From assembly GCA_026225945.1 (NCBI GenBank), contig JAMJFZ010001258.1, positions 8,222,001-8,286,000 on the forward strand: a stretch of DNA of 64,000 nucleotides, written 5' to 3'. A program made the translations under genes and the position numbers. The notes under the pieces are model-generated. The model was not told the DNA's origin. It did not search any database and saw only the letters and a list, made by a program, of their open reading frames with translations. Origin of the DNA: Cricetomys ansorgei. Taxonomy: Eukaryota; Chordata; Mammalia; Rodentia; Nesomyidae. Positions 11,431 through 21,870 of this stretch are shown here, one piece after another (position 1 is the first letter of the stretch; each line of letters begins with the position of its first letter).

Positions 11431-14400
11431 TTGCCTCTTTTTCCATGACTTGAAAATGCCATGGATTCTTCAAATTCCTAAAAGGCAGATACCAGTGTTG
11501 CCTCCAGGTAGCCAAAATAGGTTCCCTTTGAGAAGATTTAAAATCTCTGGAATTGTCCAAAGAACCACTACTTTATTTGAGTTCTCTTTGTGCATTTAGA
11601 ACACTTTTTAAGATGGTGGCTGAATGGGCTAGTGTTAAGACCTAGACTTAGGAGGCCATGCCCAGACTTTATTGAACTGTGCAACAAATTTCACCACTTT
11701 GTCCTCATTAGCACTTCTTGCAATTTAATGACCTAACTATCTCCAGATTTAAGGTGGCAGAGATGATGTCACTGATGAATCAGCAGCAAGAAAAATATAA
11801 TTGCTGTTTTTGTGTGGTTGGAAAGGAAGAATGTTAAGATAGAATGTGAGGAAGTAGATCAAGCAAGCTTATTTGTGAGTAGAATTCATGCCTATCACTC
11901 AACTGGTGGTGTGACCAGCCATGAAATGATTTGCATGACACTCATAGCAGTTCCTAAGAGAGAATCCAGTCTAAGGGAAAAATTGCTTGGTGATGAATCA
12001 AGCTTTCATTGTTGGAGCCAAGCGATGATTATGAATACAGAAAGGCTTTATTCTTTACTTTCCTCTTGAGCCAATATGTGCTAGAGTCTTCATAAGGTCA
12101 TTCACTGTTGCAGGGATGTAAAATAGTTAAAAGCTCTGAAAGGAATTTATCTAGAGGAACAGTTTTTGGGTAACTTAAGATATAGTATAATGTGCCCCCG
12201 AAAGCTACAATGGTAGATTACTACTTGACAATTTTGGACTCTAAAGCTTTCACTGTAGTAAGAAATAATTTTAATGACAGTTCCTAATGGACATCTCGAT
12301 GGAGAGAGATATGGAAAAAGCCTAGAAAAGAATGGGGGACTTTAGAATTTCTGCTCAGAGTTATCTTGTGAAATATGACTGTATTTAGTAGCTTAGGCAA
12401 GATCCTCTCTTTTATGCCTTTGTTGGAATCCCTGAAGATAACTGTAAAATCCAAACACATTACTATTTGGTGTTTTTTTAAAAGTACCACAAAACCAAAG
12501 GCTTAAATTTCAAGCAAACAACTGAAAGGGAGTTAGAAAGGAAAATGTAAATACAATGCAGGTAATAAAAATGTAGGGTTTTGTTGTTGTTCCAGGTTTC
12601 TTTCCTATTTGTTTCTTCCTAATGTATGGCCTTTTGTCTTTGCTGTCAGACAGCAAAAGGACAGAGAGCTAATGTGCAGTGTTTCCTGTCAAGAGCCCTC
12701 TCTGACCCTATAACTCATCTCTCACTAAGTTTGCTATAAACTTAACACTGGTGCCTGATGGATGCTCTGCATGCTGTTGGCGTTGCTGTAGGGCACAAGT
12801 TGTGCTACATATTTTGTCCTTGGCCATATTTGTAACAACACTCTGCATCTTCGTAGTTTGAGTGCTGGCATTTATGGCTAGGTGTATGAGATTAGTCTTT
12901 GTTCAGTGCAGTATATTCATTGAAGTCTAAGGCTTCTGCTAGTGTGGCTACGTTTTAGGATCTACTAAGTGAGAAATGTTGGTTAGGAAAAAAATAACAG
13001 TAAGCTCTAATGTGACACCAGTTTTGGCTTCTCCTGGCATGTCTCCTGGAGCCATCTTCCATCAAGGAAGTTCTAATCTATATGAAATCTGCATCTTATG
13101 ATAAATGAAAATTGAGATCTCTGGATCAATAGAAACAAGAGGAAGAATTGACTCAAACATATGTTTACTCTCTACCACTAAATGATTTTACCATTCAATG
13201 TCATTTTTCTGGTACTTCTCTCATCTTCATGGATTTTCATCATTAGGCATATTGACAGCAAGTGAAAGTCAAAGGTAATATTTATCTTACTGAGTCTTCA
13301 CAGTATCTCATCCAGTACCTTGTCTTGAGTTCAGGGAAAAGAAGTAAGCTGATATGAGAGGCTATTTCTTGAAATCAAGATATGTTTGCTTGACATCAGG
13401 CCCCAAAGAGAGGACCAACAAAACCATAATCTAGAACAAAGCTTGTATTTTCAGTGAAAAATACACCATGGGACTAATGGTCGTCTGGGGTTGCTTAAAA
13501 AGTCATGATCTCTTAGCAGGAGAAAAACATGGCTGTCAAACAGGACATGAAAAACTCCCCCTTCAAACTCAACCATGACTTTTACCTTATTCTTTGTTCC
13601 ACTCTCAGAAAATGAGTTAATCCAGTTAAAGTACATCGAATCATTTGTAAAACAGTTTTCAGATCCTCCATTGTGTCCCAGTGTACCCATTCTGCTGTCT
13701 GCCCCTTGCTGTGTTTACCAAAGCAGCCACCAGGAACCCCAGTAATTGTTGTGCTTGTCAGATCTTCCGGGTGGTTCACAGTGTCCTCATTAATTTCAGA
13801 ATGTAGACAAATGACAACATACACTAGGTTTTGAGGAACACGTTCTCATGACTTGCCCTAGTGCCGTCAGTACAGTCAGAATTGATTGCTTCAGAGTCAA
13901 GGTTAGGAAGAGCACAGGTGTGAGGGCTGGGAAATAAAGATGGGAGGATGGGTTGGAGGAGGAAGGTCCACCCTCCAAAGGTTAAAGGGGGACAGAGAGG
14001 TTATTTGTAAAACGAGAAGAGATTAGAGTTTGGACTGTAGATATGCAAGAAATCTAGATATCCAGTATTATTTACTTCAAAGAAGTATTACGGCACAGGC
14101 AAACATGATGGTGGTAGTCGCTGATATTTATTGAATGGCTATAAGTGTTGAGGTACAGAGATTTTCATTGTCTTGAATACAATATCCAATTTAGCTCCTT
14201 ATTTAAAATAGATACACAAATGGCAAATATATATTAAGACATGATTTTGTAAGATACTTTAAAAGTCTTTAATCTGTCTCAAGGTTAGGCTTTTGAGGCC
14301 CTTGGAGTAGAAATTCCAGTTAGAGGAAATGGTATCATTACCCTAGCACTTGACAAACCCTGGACTCTAACATGTAGCATTGTCTGATCTTAGATATCTG

Positions 14401-14939
14401 AGATTGTAAACATTAAGTCTTTCTCTTTTTATAGCAAACATTACCACTTTTTATTATTAGGTACACAGGACAATAATATATTATACCAAATATATGTATA
14501 TATATCAATATATTAAGTTTTTAAATCATTTTTTAAAAATGAAAAAAAAGTCTCACTGGTGACTTTGGCTCCATCTATTTGACTTTACACATCAGGTATG
14601 ATGGCAACACTGTGCCAAAGGCAGCATTGCTCCATGATACAGACTGGGGAGGAACTCAGAGCAGCCATTAGCATTAATGTCTTCTTCAAGTTGCTCATGA
14701 AGAGATGATGAGGGAAGGCCACAATGGCAGTATCCCTCTAGTAGCCACTCAGATGCTTCCATCTCTTCCTCCACTGGCTCTGACACAGAAATGTGCCTCT
14801 AACCCACAGTCGCTGCAGATACCACTGACGGCAGTTTTGCTTGACCGTTTTGACAATGCCCGTATAAATACTAGTTTTCGATCTACTGTAACTACAGTGG
14901 TAACGGTGCTCTGCTCTAACAAGGACATGTGTGCAACAT
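11431..14939. other. Long unique stretch
   Basis: No mobile element, exon or RNA gene is recognised over 3.5 kb. A TATTTATTGAATGGCTATAA block at 14127-14146 vaguely resembles the start of an antisense MIR, but the rest does not follow. A TATATGTATATATATCAATA run near 14490-14515 is simple AT repeat. Confidence 0.35.
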
Positions 14940-15285
14940 TCTTATATGGTGAAGCCTTGGATCCCAGTGGGTAGAATATTTCAGGAGGTGAAGGAAACTT
15001 TAGGAGCTAAGGTATAACTGGAGGAAGTAAGCCATCTGATATTATCTTTGAAGGTAGTATTATTCCTTGGTCCTTCTGCTCTCTGTTTCCCAGCTGCCAT
15101 GAAGTAGTCATCCTCAGGCACATGACTCTGCTGCTGTGATATTTTTCCTCACCTCAGACCCAAAGCAATGAAATCATCTGGCGTGGATATAAACCAAGAG
15201 CCCAAATAAATCTCCCTTCCACTTGCAGTTGTTTGTAACGGGATTTTGTTTCAGTGGCGGAATGTTAATTAATATAAATGGATTC
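14940..15285 (+). mobile_element. Rodent MaLR-type LTR (diverged)
   Basis: Recognisable blocks are CCTTGGTCCTTCTGCTCTCT, GTTTCCCAGCTGCCATGAAG, CAGACCCAAAGCAATGAAAT, AGAGCCCAAATAAATCTCCC (AATAAA), a CTTGCAGTTGTTTGTAAC block and a 3' end GCGGAATGTTAATTAATA. The 5' part is poorly preserved, so the left edge is approximate. Confidence 0.55.
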
Positions 15286-15618
15286 CCAGAAGAAAAAAAG
15301 AGAGCCCTTTGGGCCTGGGACACATTTAGAATGATGTGGGCAAGCCTCTGAACTCTCTTCCATTCTGTCCTTTTAGTAAAAGAGGTAAGAACATTGACTT
15401 TTTATCCCGTTAGCTGTGTATTTATCTTTCTAGAGATAGCACTGTGCAAAGAAAGAGGCTAAACAGATAGGGGCATAGAGCTTTTGAAACCAGGAAACCT
15501 CAGAAGAGAGGCAAATGATTAAGAAGAAATATAACATTAAAAATCACTCTTAATATCAGCTGGGAGTTAGTGAGGTTCAAAGGCAGCAAGGAATAGTTTC
15601 TGTTTACATGTTGAGATC
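15286..15618. other. Unassigned DNA
   Basis: Short unique-looking stretch between two LTRs. Nothing is recognised. Confidence 0.4.
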
Positions 15619-16023
15619 GTTAAATTTAACTGTCCTCTTGACAGTCTAGAATCACCTGGAAAGAATGTCTCAATGATGGGACTAGATCAGATTGGTCTGT
15701 GGACATATGTGTGTGTATGGAGGGGGTTGTCTTGATCAGTTACTAATTTTTTTGGAAGAACCCACTCCACTGTGGACAGCACCTTCCCCAGAAACAGGAT
15801 CATGGATTTTATAAATATGGAGATCAAGCTGAGCACTGACACGATCGCATGCAACTCTGCTCTCTCCTTTTGGTGTTGGATGCAACTAGCTACTTCAAGT
15901 TCTGCCTTGACATCCCTGCAATGGAGGAATGTGATCTGGAATTGTATGCCAAATAAACTCCTTTCTTAAAGTTGCCTTTGTCAGGATATTGTATCAGAAC
16001 AATGGAAATGAAAGGAAGATGCA
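15619..16023 (+). mobile_element. Rodent MaLR-type solo LTR
   Basis: It shares its order with 34614-35033 and, in antisense, 850-1236: an AACTGTCCTCTTGACAG start, TCTAGAATCACCTGGAAAGA, ATGTCTCAATGATGGGACTA, GATTGGTCTGTGGAC, GGGGGTTGTCTTGATC, AGCACCTTCCCCAGAA, CTACTTCAAGTTCTGCCTTG, ACATCCCTGCAATGGAGGAA, GGAATTGTATGCCAAATAAA, then GTTGCCTTTGTCAGGATATT. The open frame 15772-15969 is inside it and is spurious. Confidence 0.75.
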
Positions 16024-17014
16024 AGATACGTGTACATAAAACACACAATGTACTTCAGGTGTGTTCACCCCAATTACCCTCTGCTGACACTGATTTTCCC
16101 CCTCTTCAAAACCAGTCCCTCTCCTACCTTCATGTCTTTATTTTTCAGTGGTTTTTAAATGCTAGACTCTGAGTCGTAGATATATTAAATTTCCAGATCT
16201 GTTTTTTGATATCATGGCAACATCAGGGCTTTTGCCAGAGTAGATAAAACAGTGATTAGGAATGTTGCTGTAAGTGGAAGCAAAAAGGAGAACAAAGAAG
16301 AGTTTAAGTAGCTCTGGGCACATTTACATGTGCAAGAAGGTTTCTGTGCAGCATTGGTCAGCAGATGGAGAAGAGTTGTCAGAACTGAGTCACCGAAGTG
16401 CAGAAACTAATGACCATGGAGCCTCCTGATGTTGGGGATTGAAGTTGCTAAAGTTGTGTCTTACACTGATTTTCAGCTTGTCTCAGTTATCAAATGTTTA
16501 CATTTTCATAAAAATGTTGACCAAAGGGCTTTATATTTTATATTTATTCCTATTCTTATCTTCATATCAAACAAACTCATTATAACTTATCTTCTGTCAA
16601 TAGTATTTTGCTTGGTCATTTGAAAGGCCACGTAATTTTCTTGAGTGTTTTCCTGAGTTTGTGAATCCAAAATTTCATTGTATGTGCAGTCATTGTACTT
16701 TCCATGTGGTGAAGAATTCTTAAACAGTTGTTTCCTAAGTGTGCTTTGAATACAGACGTTCTAGAGTACTGGGTGAGTTAGGAAGCACATTTAAGTGTCT
16801 ATGGGATGAAGGCCAGATAAGACAAGGTCCCAGGAATGTTGGGAATATTGTGATAGACAAGATGGAGAGCGTAGGGTGGATGTCGTGGATGTCAAATTGT
16901 AGAGCTGAGTCTGCTTTTAATTTTGTTTGCCTGTTGGACATAAGACATCTTTGCTTACCTAGTGACAAGAGTCAGGTGGAAGGAGAGTAAGAACATAGAC
17001 ATCCATAGATGTAC
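16024..17014. other. Unassigned DNA
   Basis: No repeat or exon is recognised. Overlapping open frames on both strands at 16735-16990 show no codon or family signature. Confidence 0.4.
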
Positions 17015-17180
17015 AATTATCATTTATGGAGCTTGTGGCATGAACCAGGTTAAGCCCTATGTAAGACTTACTTATTTCATAATCATCACAATGAGATACT
17101 GGCTCCTTATACTTTCTATAGTTGGAAAAAATGACATCTAGAGAAGTTCAGTAAGTGACTCAGACAGTAAAGCAGTGGAA
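17015..17180 (-). mobile_element. MIR SINE (ancient, antisense)
   Basis: On the plus strand it follows the antisense MIR pattern: TTATGGAGCTTGTGGCATGA, AACCAGGTTAAGCCCTATGT, ATTTCATAATCATCACAATG, AGATACTGGCTCC, a diverged TTGGAAAAAATGACATC, AGAGAAGTTCAGTAAGTGAC, TCAGACAGTAAAGCAGTGG. These correspond to the TGTGCCAGGC, TCATTTAATCCTCACAA, GAGGTAGGTACT and AGGTTAAGTAACTTGCC blocks. Divergence is high, as usual for MIR. Confidence 0.6.
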
Positions 17181-17977
17181 GAATTCTTAGCTTTTTGTGT
17201 AGCTAGGAATTACCTAGTTCTTATATGTGCACATAACATAAGAATTAAGCTGGAAACAAAGCAATGTCTCTCTCATATCTCTAGGAGAGAACTTTACAGG
17301 GACTAGACAGTTCAACATTGAGTCTTGTCCAGTCCATGAGAACCCCTGCTTGCTGCCAGCTGAAGGTGCTATAGGAAGAACACAGCATTATCAAAGAAGA
17401 ACCTAACTTTGAAATTCAGAGTGGTATCGTAAAGCCACTGTAAAGAGACCAGGGTTCAAAAAAATAATCAATGGTTCTCAATAGAAAGTGAAGAAGAGAT
17501 TAATAAGAGAACTTTATTAAAGTTATCAAATGTCTTTTGTTTGAGCTTGTAAAACTTACTGCAAGCCAGGATAGTATGATACTAATGAATGCCAGCGTTG
17601 CTCCAATTTCTTCTATCGTAATTTTGTGCCAACGATTTAAAATCTGATCACCTCACTTTAATAGCATTGGACAGATGAACAAGGTACAGAGAGCCTCAGT
17701 GCCTGTAGATTTGAAATTAGACAAAAAGAGAATGAGAATGGGACAGAGTTCAGGGTTTTCCTCTTGTTTCCATGCATCTCACACCTTCAAAGTCAGTTTT
17801 GCACAGAGACGTTTTCTTATAGATGAGGACAAAGAAATATGCTCTGGAAATTAATCCACATGGAAGAAGAAAGCTACAGAAGATGTGGGGGATCTGAAGG
17901 ACATCTCTCTTGGGTTTGAATTTGCAAATCAGGAAGAGTTTTATTTGTCACACATTTGAATGATCTGACAGAGATGT
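17181..17977. other. Unassigned DNA
   Basis: No mobile element or exon is recognised. A GGACAGATGAACAAGGTACA block near 17670 is only a weak MIR-like match. Confidence 0.35.
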
Positions 17978-18243
17978 CTTCTTTTTTATTAGTTATTTTA
18001 TTTTTGAGATTATAATATAATTAATCATTTCCCCCTTCCCCCTTAAAATTGTCCAAACTTTAGCATATATCCATCCCCATTCTTTGTGAATTCATTAATT
18101 GTTGTTACATCTATGTATAACTTTATATTTATATCTATTCCTAAATACATAAATGCAATCTGTTCAGTCTGTATAATGTTACTTGTATGTGTGTTTTCAG
18201 GGTTGACCATTTGATATTCGATATCAAGTTTGTGTGTTCAACT
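17978..18243 (-). mobile_element. LINE-1 3' UTR end, with T-run at the left edge
   Basis: On the minus strand this is the 3' end of a rodent L1: CCAATATCAAATGGTCAACC-like, GAAAACACACATACAAGTAA, CATTATACAGACTGAACAG, ATTTATGTATTTAGGAATA, TAACAACAATTAATGAATTC, then a purine-rich run, ATTATATTATAATCTC and AAAATAAAATAACTAATAAA. The poly(T)-like edge at 17978 marks the 3' tail. It is followed at once by another piece of the same UTR in the opposite orientation. Confidence 0.8.
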
Positions 18244-18790
18244 GCTACTTTACTGAGCTAGCACAATCCCTGACGATACTCCAAATATTTGTCCTTATCC
18301 CCACAAATAAATGTAGTCACCTACCTCATTAAACAAACTTCTCTTTACAGCAGATGAAGACCATTTCAGAAAACTCACAACCAATGAAAATGCAGAGGTA
18401 TGGAGCCCAGTCCCAGTGGATACATCTACAATACAATTCCTGTACCTAAAGGTCAGGATCCTTGCAGAAGAGGGAGGATAAAGATTGTAAGAGCCAAATA
18501 AATAGGAAGTTTTCTGTGAGATTGTATTTTCAAGGAATCTCTGAAGCTATACTGGTAAATTCTCACCAATATGGCTACCTAAACCTGAGCTTAACAAGGA
18601 CAGCAACAATAGGCATGTCAAAAAAGATGGGGGAAAGATCACAAGGCCTTAACCCTGCACAAAGAACTATAAGCAACTAAGGAATGTTTAGGGTGGGAGA
18701 AATAGTTTTCCCCAGGGAAGAGCACACCAATTGGTTATTGAACACTATATGGCCGGCACTGAAATCATATATAGTGTTGTATTGTAGAGA
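18244..18790 (+). mobile_element. LINE-1 3' UTR segment, inverted relative to its neighbour
   Basis: It reads in sense: ACTCCAAATATTTGTCCTTA, CCCACAAATAAATG, AACTTCTCTTTACAGCAGAT, ACCAATGAAAATGCAGAGGT, ATGGAGCCCAGTCCCAGTGG, ATACATCTACAATACAATTC, GATTGTAAGAGCCAAATAAA, AACAATAGGCATGTC, GATGGGGGAAAG, CCCCAGGGAAGAGCACACCA, ATTGGTTATTGAACACT. The last ~70 bases repeat, in the opposite orientation, the L1 segment found at about 18155-18243. Head-to-head pieces of one UTR are the signature of 5' inversion during target-primed reverse transcription. The frame at 18462-18680 is within this UTR. Confidence 0.8.
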
Positions 18791-19058
18791 TTAGGCAAGG
18801 AGCCTTTTATATTTTAGACAGTTGAATTTAACTTTCTTCTCTAAGCAGTCATTTAGCTCCACAGATTGGTTTGTATAGAGGCCACCTTTTTTTTTTCCCC
18901 AAACAGGAATTTTTGACAAGGAATGTGTGAATGCCACTATTATTAAATTAAATTAGACTGTTATTAAAGTTTGGAAATGCCAGATATGTATAGAAATTAT
19001 TTGTAACCACAAAAGTACAGGAATAGGTCTATAGGTCTTTTTAGTCAATGAGTTGAAC

Positions 19059-19090
<32 letters not shown>

Positions 19091-19956
19091 ACAATGTCCT
19101 CTGACCCTCTGTTGAGACACAGGAAGAAAGACAGGGGAAGAGATGGGGTGAGGGAGGACTAGGAATCACAGCTGTGGTGGTCCACTGTGATGGCAGGTCA
19201 AAGCTTAGTGGGCCTAATATTAGTACTGAGAAGGTTTAGACAAAACTAATAGTTGCTTGAGGACTCATTAATGCATTTCCACATATACTTCATATCTGCA
19301 TATAAATATATTTTTCAATATAAATTGTATTTTTCAATACACTATAACTATTCACTTTACATGTGGTACACATATGACCAAAAACTTTGGTAAAATAACA
19401 TTTTCTTACTTTACACATATATTAATTGAATCTTCAATGTGTGCCAGGCACTTGCCAGGCAAGCTTACGTGGATCATAGAAATGCTAGGAATGCTGGGAA
19501 CTTCCTAGTTTTTTGTCATTGCTTCTCAGATGAACAAGGTGAGTATTAGAGATTTTATTTTTAATCCTCACACAGCCAAACATGGGATAATTGGTTGTTG
19601 ATAATCCAGGATTTTAAGTCACCCCTGTGGCTGCTCTGAGGATTCAGATACATTGAGCAGGTGACCAGATCTTACTGGTTCTGAAGGCTCTGCAACACTA
19701 CTGGGTGAACACCTTCTAGACCTGTCCTTCCTCTGTTTGCTTCAATCATGGTGTCTATGCATCTTCTGGGAATAATGATGTGGTGAAGGTTTGGCTGCAG
19801 CTTTTCTAATAACTGATTGTGTTGACTTTCTGGTCAGTGCCACAGGGACTTACTAAAGTAAAGATCCTAGAGGTTAGCACAGAAATTTGGACTCAAAAGC
19901 TAAACCACAACTATTACATCATCTCTCTGTGCTACAGATCAGAATTGGAGAAAAAG
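18791..19956. other. Mostly unassigned DNA
   Basis: It holds a 29-base A-run (listed separately) and a possible MIR trace at about 19418-19460 (TTGAATCTTCAATGTGTGCC followed by AGGCAC). The rest shows no repeat family or exon. Confidence 0.35.
19059..19087 (+). repeat. 29-base poly(A) tract
   Basis: Twenty-nine consecutive A residues follow GAGTTGAAC and are followed by GAGACAATGTCC. No SINE, L1 or processed-mRNA sequence is recognised upstream and there is no AATAAA within 30 bases upstream, so the source of the tract is unknown. Confidence 0.95.
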
Positions 19957-21870
19957 GTTCATCATCCTACCACAGAGACACTTGCTCTACCATGTTCATT
20001 GCTGCCATATTCATAATAGTGAGAAATTTGCAAACAACCTAGCAACCTAGATGTGTCTCAACAGAAGAATGGATAAAGAAAATGTGGCACATTTGCACAA
20101 TGGAATATTACTCAGCCATTAAAAGATGAAACTAACTTAGCAGATAAATGGATGGATCTAGATCTTGACTGAGTTAACTCAGACCCAAAAGACAAACAGG
20201 GTATATATTTACATGTATACAGTTGTTAGCTCTTAAGTCAAGAATAAGAAGCCACAATCTATATAATTACATGGGTTAAGTATGCATTAAGGGATTAGTG
20301 TAGGACAGAAAGATCTCACTATGACAGGGAAATAGAATAGATAAATGCAGATGGATGGGGCTGGGCCTAGAATGGGATGATCAAGTGGAGAGAACGGGAG
20401 AAGAGAAGGATGGGCAAGGGAATACAAGGAGCTAGAATTAAGGGTTATATGAGGGATAGTATAGAAACCTAATATATTAGAAGCTTCATAAAGAAATATA
20501 TGAATGGAATCTAAATTAAACCAAAACAAATAATGGGGGAGACAGAGTCCCAACTGGCCATCTCTTGTCACCAGTTGAAGTTTCCATTAGCGGGATTATA
20601 TTATAATATAATATAGAGTTATATCTAATTGAGATGTTGGCCAAATGGATCCTGGCCAAAATAACCCAGGATTTTACTAAGACTATGGATTGGTCTTCAC
20701 AAACTGACAGGAAGACTCCACTGCTGAAGACAACACCTACATAACAGATTGAACTTGGAGACGTTGTGCATATGTCAACACAGAGGCATCACACCTATAT
20801 GCTAATGTCTTTACAGGAAGATACTGTGCAATCTACCAAAGAAGAAATGTAACCACCAACATAGCCACAAACCCTTTGGTCTACAATGGTGTACAGCTTG
20901 CAAGACATACCAGTGCAGCGGTGACACAAGCTGTGGGAGCAACCAACCAATGTCTGATTTGGCTTAGGACTCAATTCAAAGAGAAGGAATCCCATACTTG
21001 ACACTACTCTGGTGACTAAGAACCTGAGACTAGATAGCTCAGGGTCCTACAGAAAAACCAAATATTATTGTTCTAAAAAAGAAAAATCATAACAATAAAA
21101 TGACTTCTAGTGACATTCTGATATGCTCATAGATCAGTGCCTTGCTCAGACATTATCAGAGAAACTTCCAGTAGATGTGAACAAGTACAGAGATCAACAG
21201 CCAGACATTATACAGAGAGTGTGATACCTTGGAACACTCACCCCTAAACAGGATGTCTCTATCAAATTTCTTCTCTCAGTGCTCAGAGAACCTGGGGAAA
21301 GAGGAGGTAGAAAAAAAGTATAAGAGCCAGAGGGGATGGAGGACATCAAGAAAGCAAGGTCCTCTAAATCAACATATTCAAGCACATATGAATTCACAAA
21401 AGACTGAGGCAGCATGTACAGGGCCTGCATGGGTTTGGACCAGATGGGGTCCTAGAGCTGACCTAGGACCTAGAGTGGGTATATGACCCCATCCCTAACC
21501 CAGAAGCAGTCTTCAATTGATAATTGCTTGCAAATGAAAGTTTAGTTTCCTCCAAGGGAATCTCACTGGGGAAGAGAATTTTGCCTTCTCTTGGGTTCTC
21601 TTTCTTCTGTTTTTTTCATTTGTTTGTTTGTTTTCTATTCTGGTGTGTTAGTTTTTGTTTTATTATTTGTTATATTCTTTGTTTTATTTTATTAATTGTT
21701 TTTAATTATCCCTTAGAAGGCTGTTTGTTTTCTGATGAGAGACGGAAAGGGGTGGATCTGTCTGCAAGTGGAGGTGGGGAGGAACTGGGTGGAGGAGAGG
21801 GAGGTGGAACCACAATAGAGATACATTTTGTGAGATAAATGTCTATTTTCAATAAAAGGGAGGGAAAATT
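19957..21870 (+). mobile_element. 5'-truncated LINE-1, Lx-like 3' end
   Basis: It starts inside the end of ORF2 (CATCCTACCACAGAGACACT, then ATGTTCATTGCTGCCATATT). A readable stretch at about 20076-20123 encodes MWHICTMEYYSAIK, a hallmark of the L1 ORF2 protein C-terminus. It continues through ACCCAAAAGACAAACAGGGT into a long 3' UTR: GAACACTCACCCCTAAACAG, GGGGATGGAGGACATCAAGA, GGCAGCATGTACAGGGCCTG, a T-rich block, GAAGGCTGTTTGTTTTCTGA, GGTGGATCTGTCTGCAAG, a G-rich tract, then GATACATTTTGTGAGATAAA and an AATAAAAGGG-type tail. This matches the old Lx-type rodent L1 3' UTR. Many stops make it non-functional. Confidence 0.85.

Noticed and set aside
20287..20571. 94-codon minus-strand frame
   Set aside because: It is antisense to the 3' UTR of the L1 at 19957-21870.
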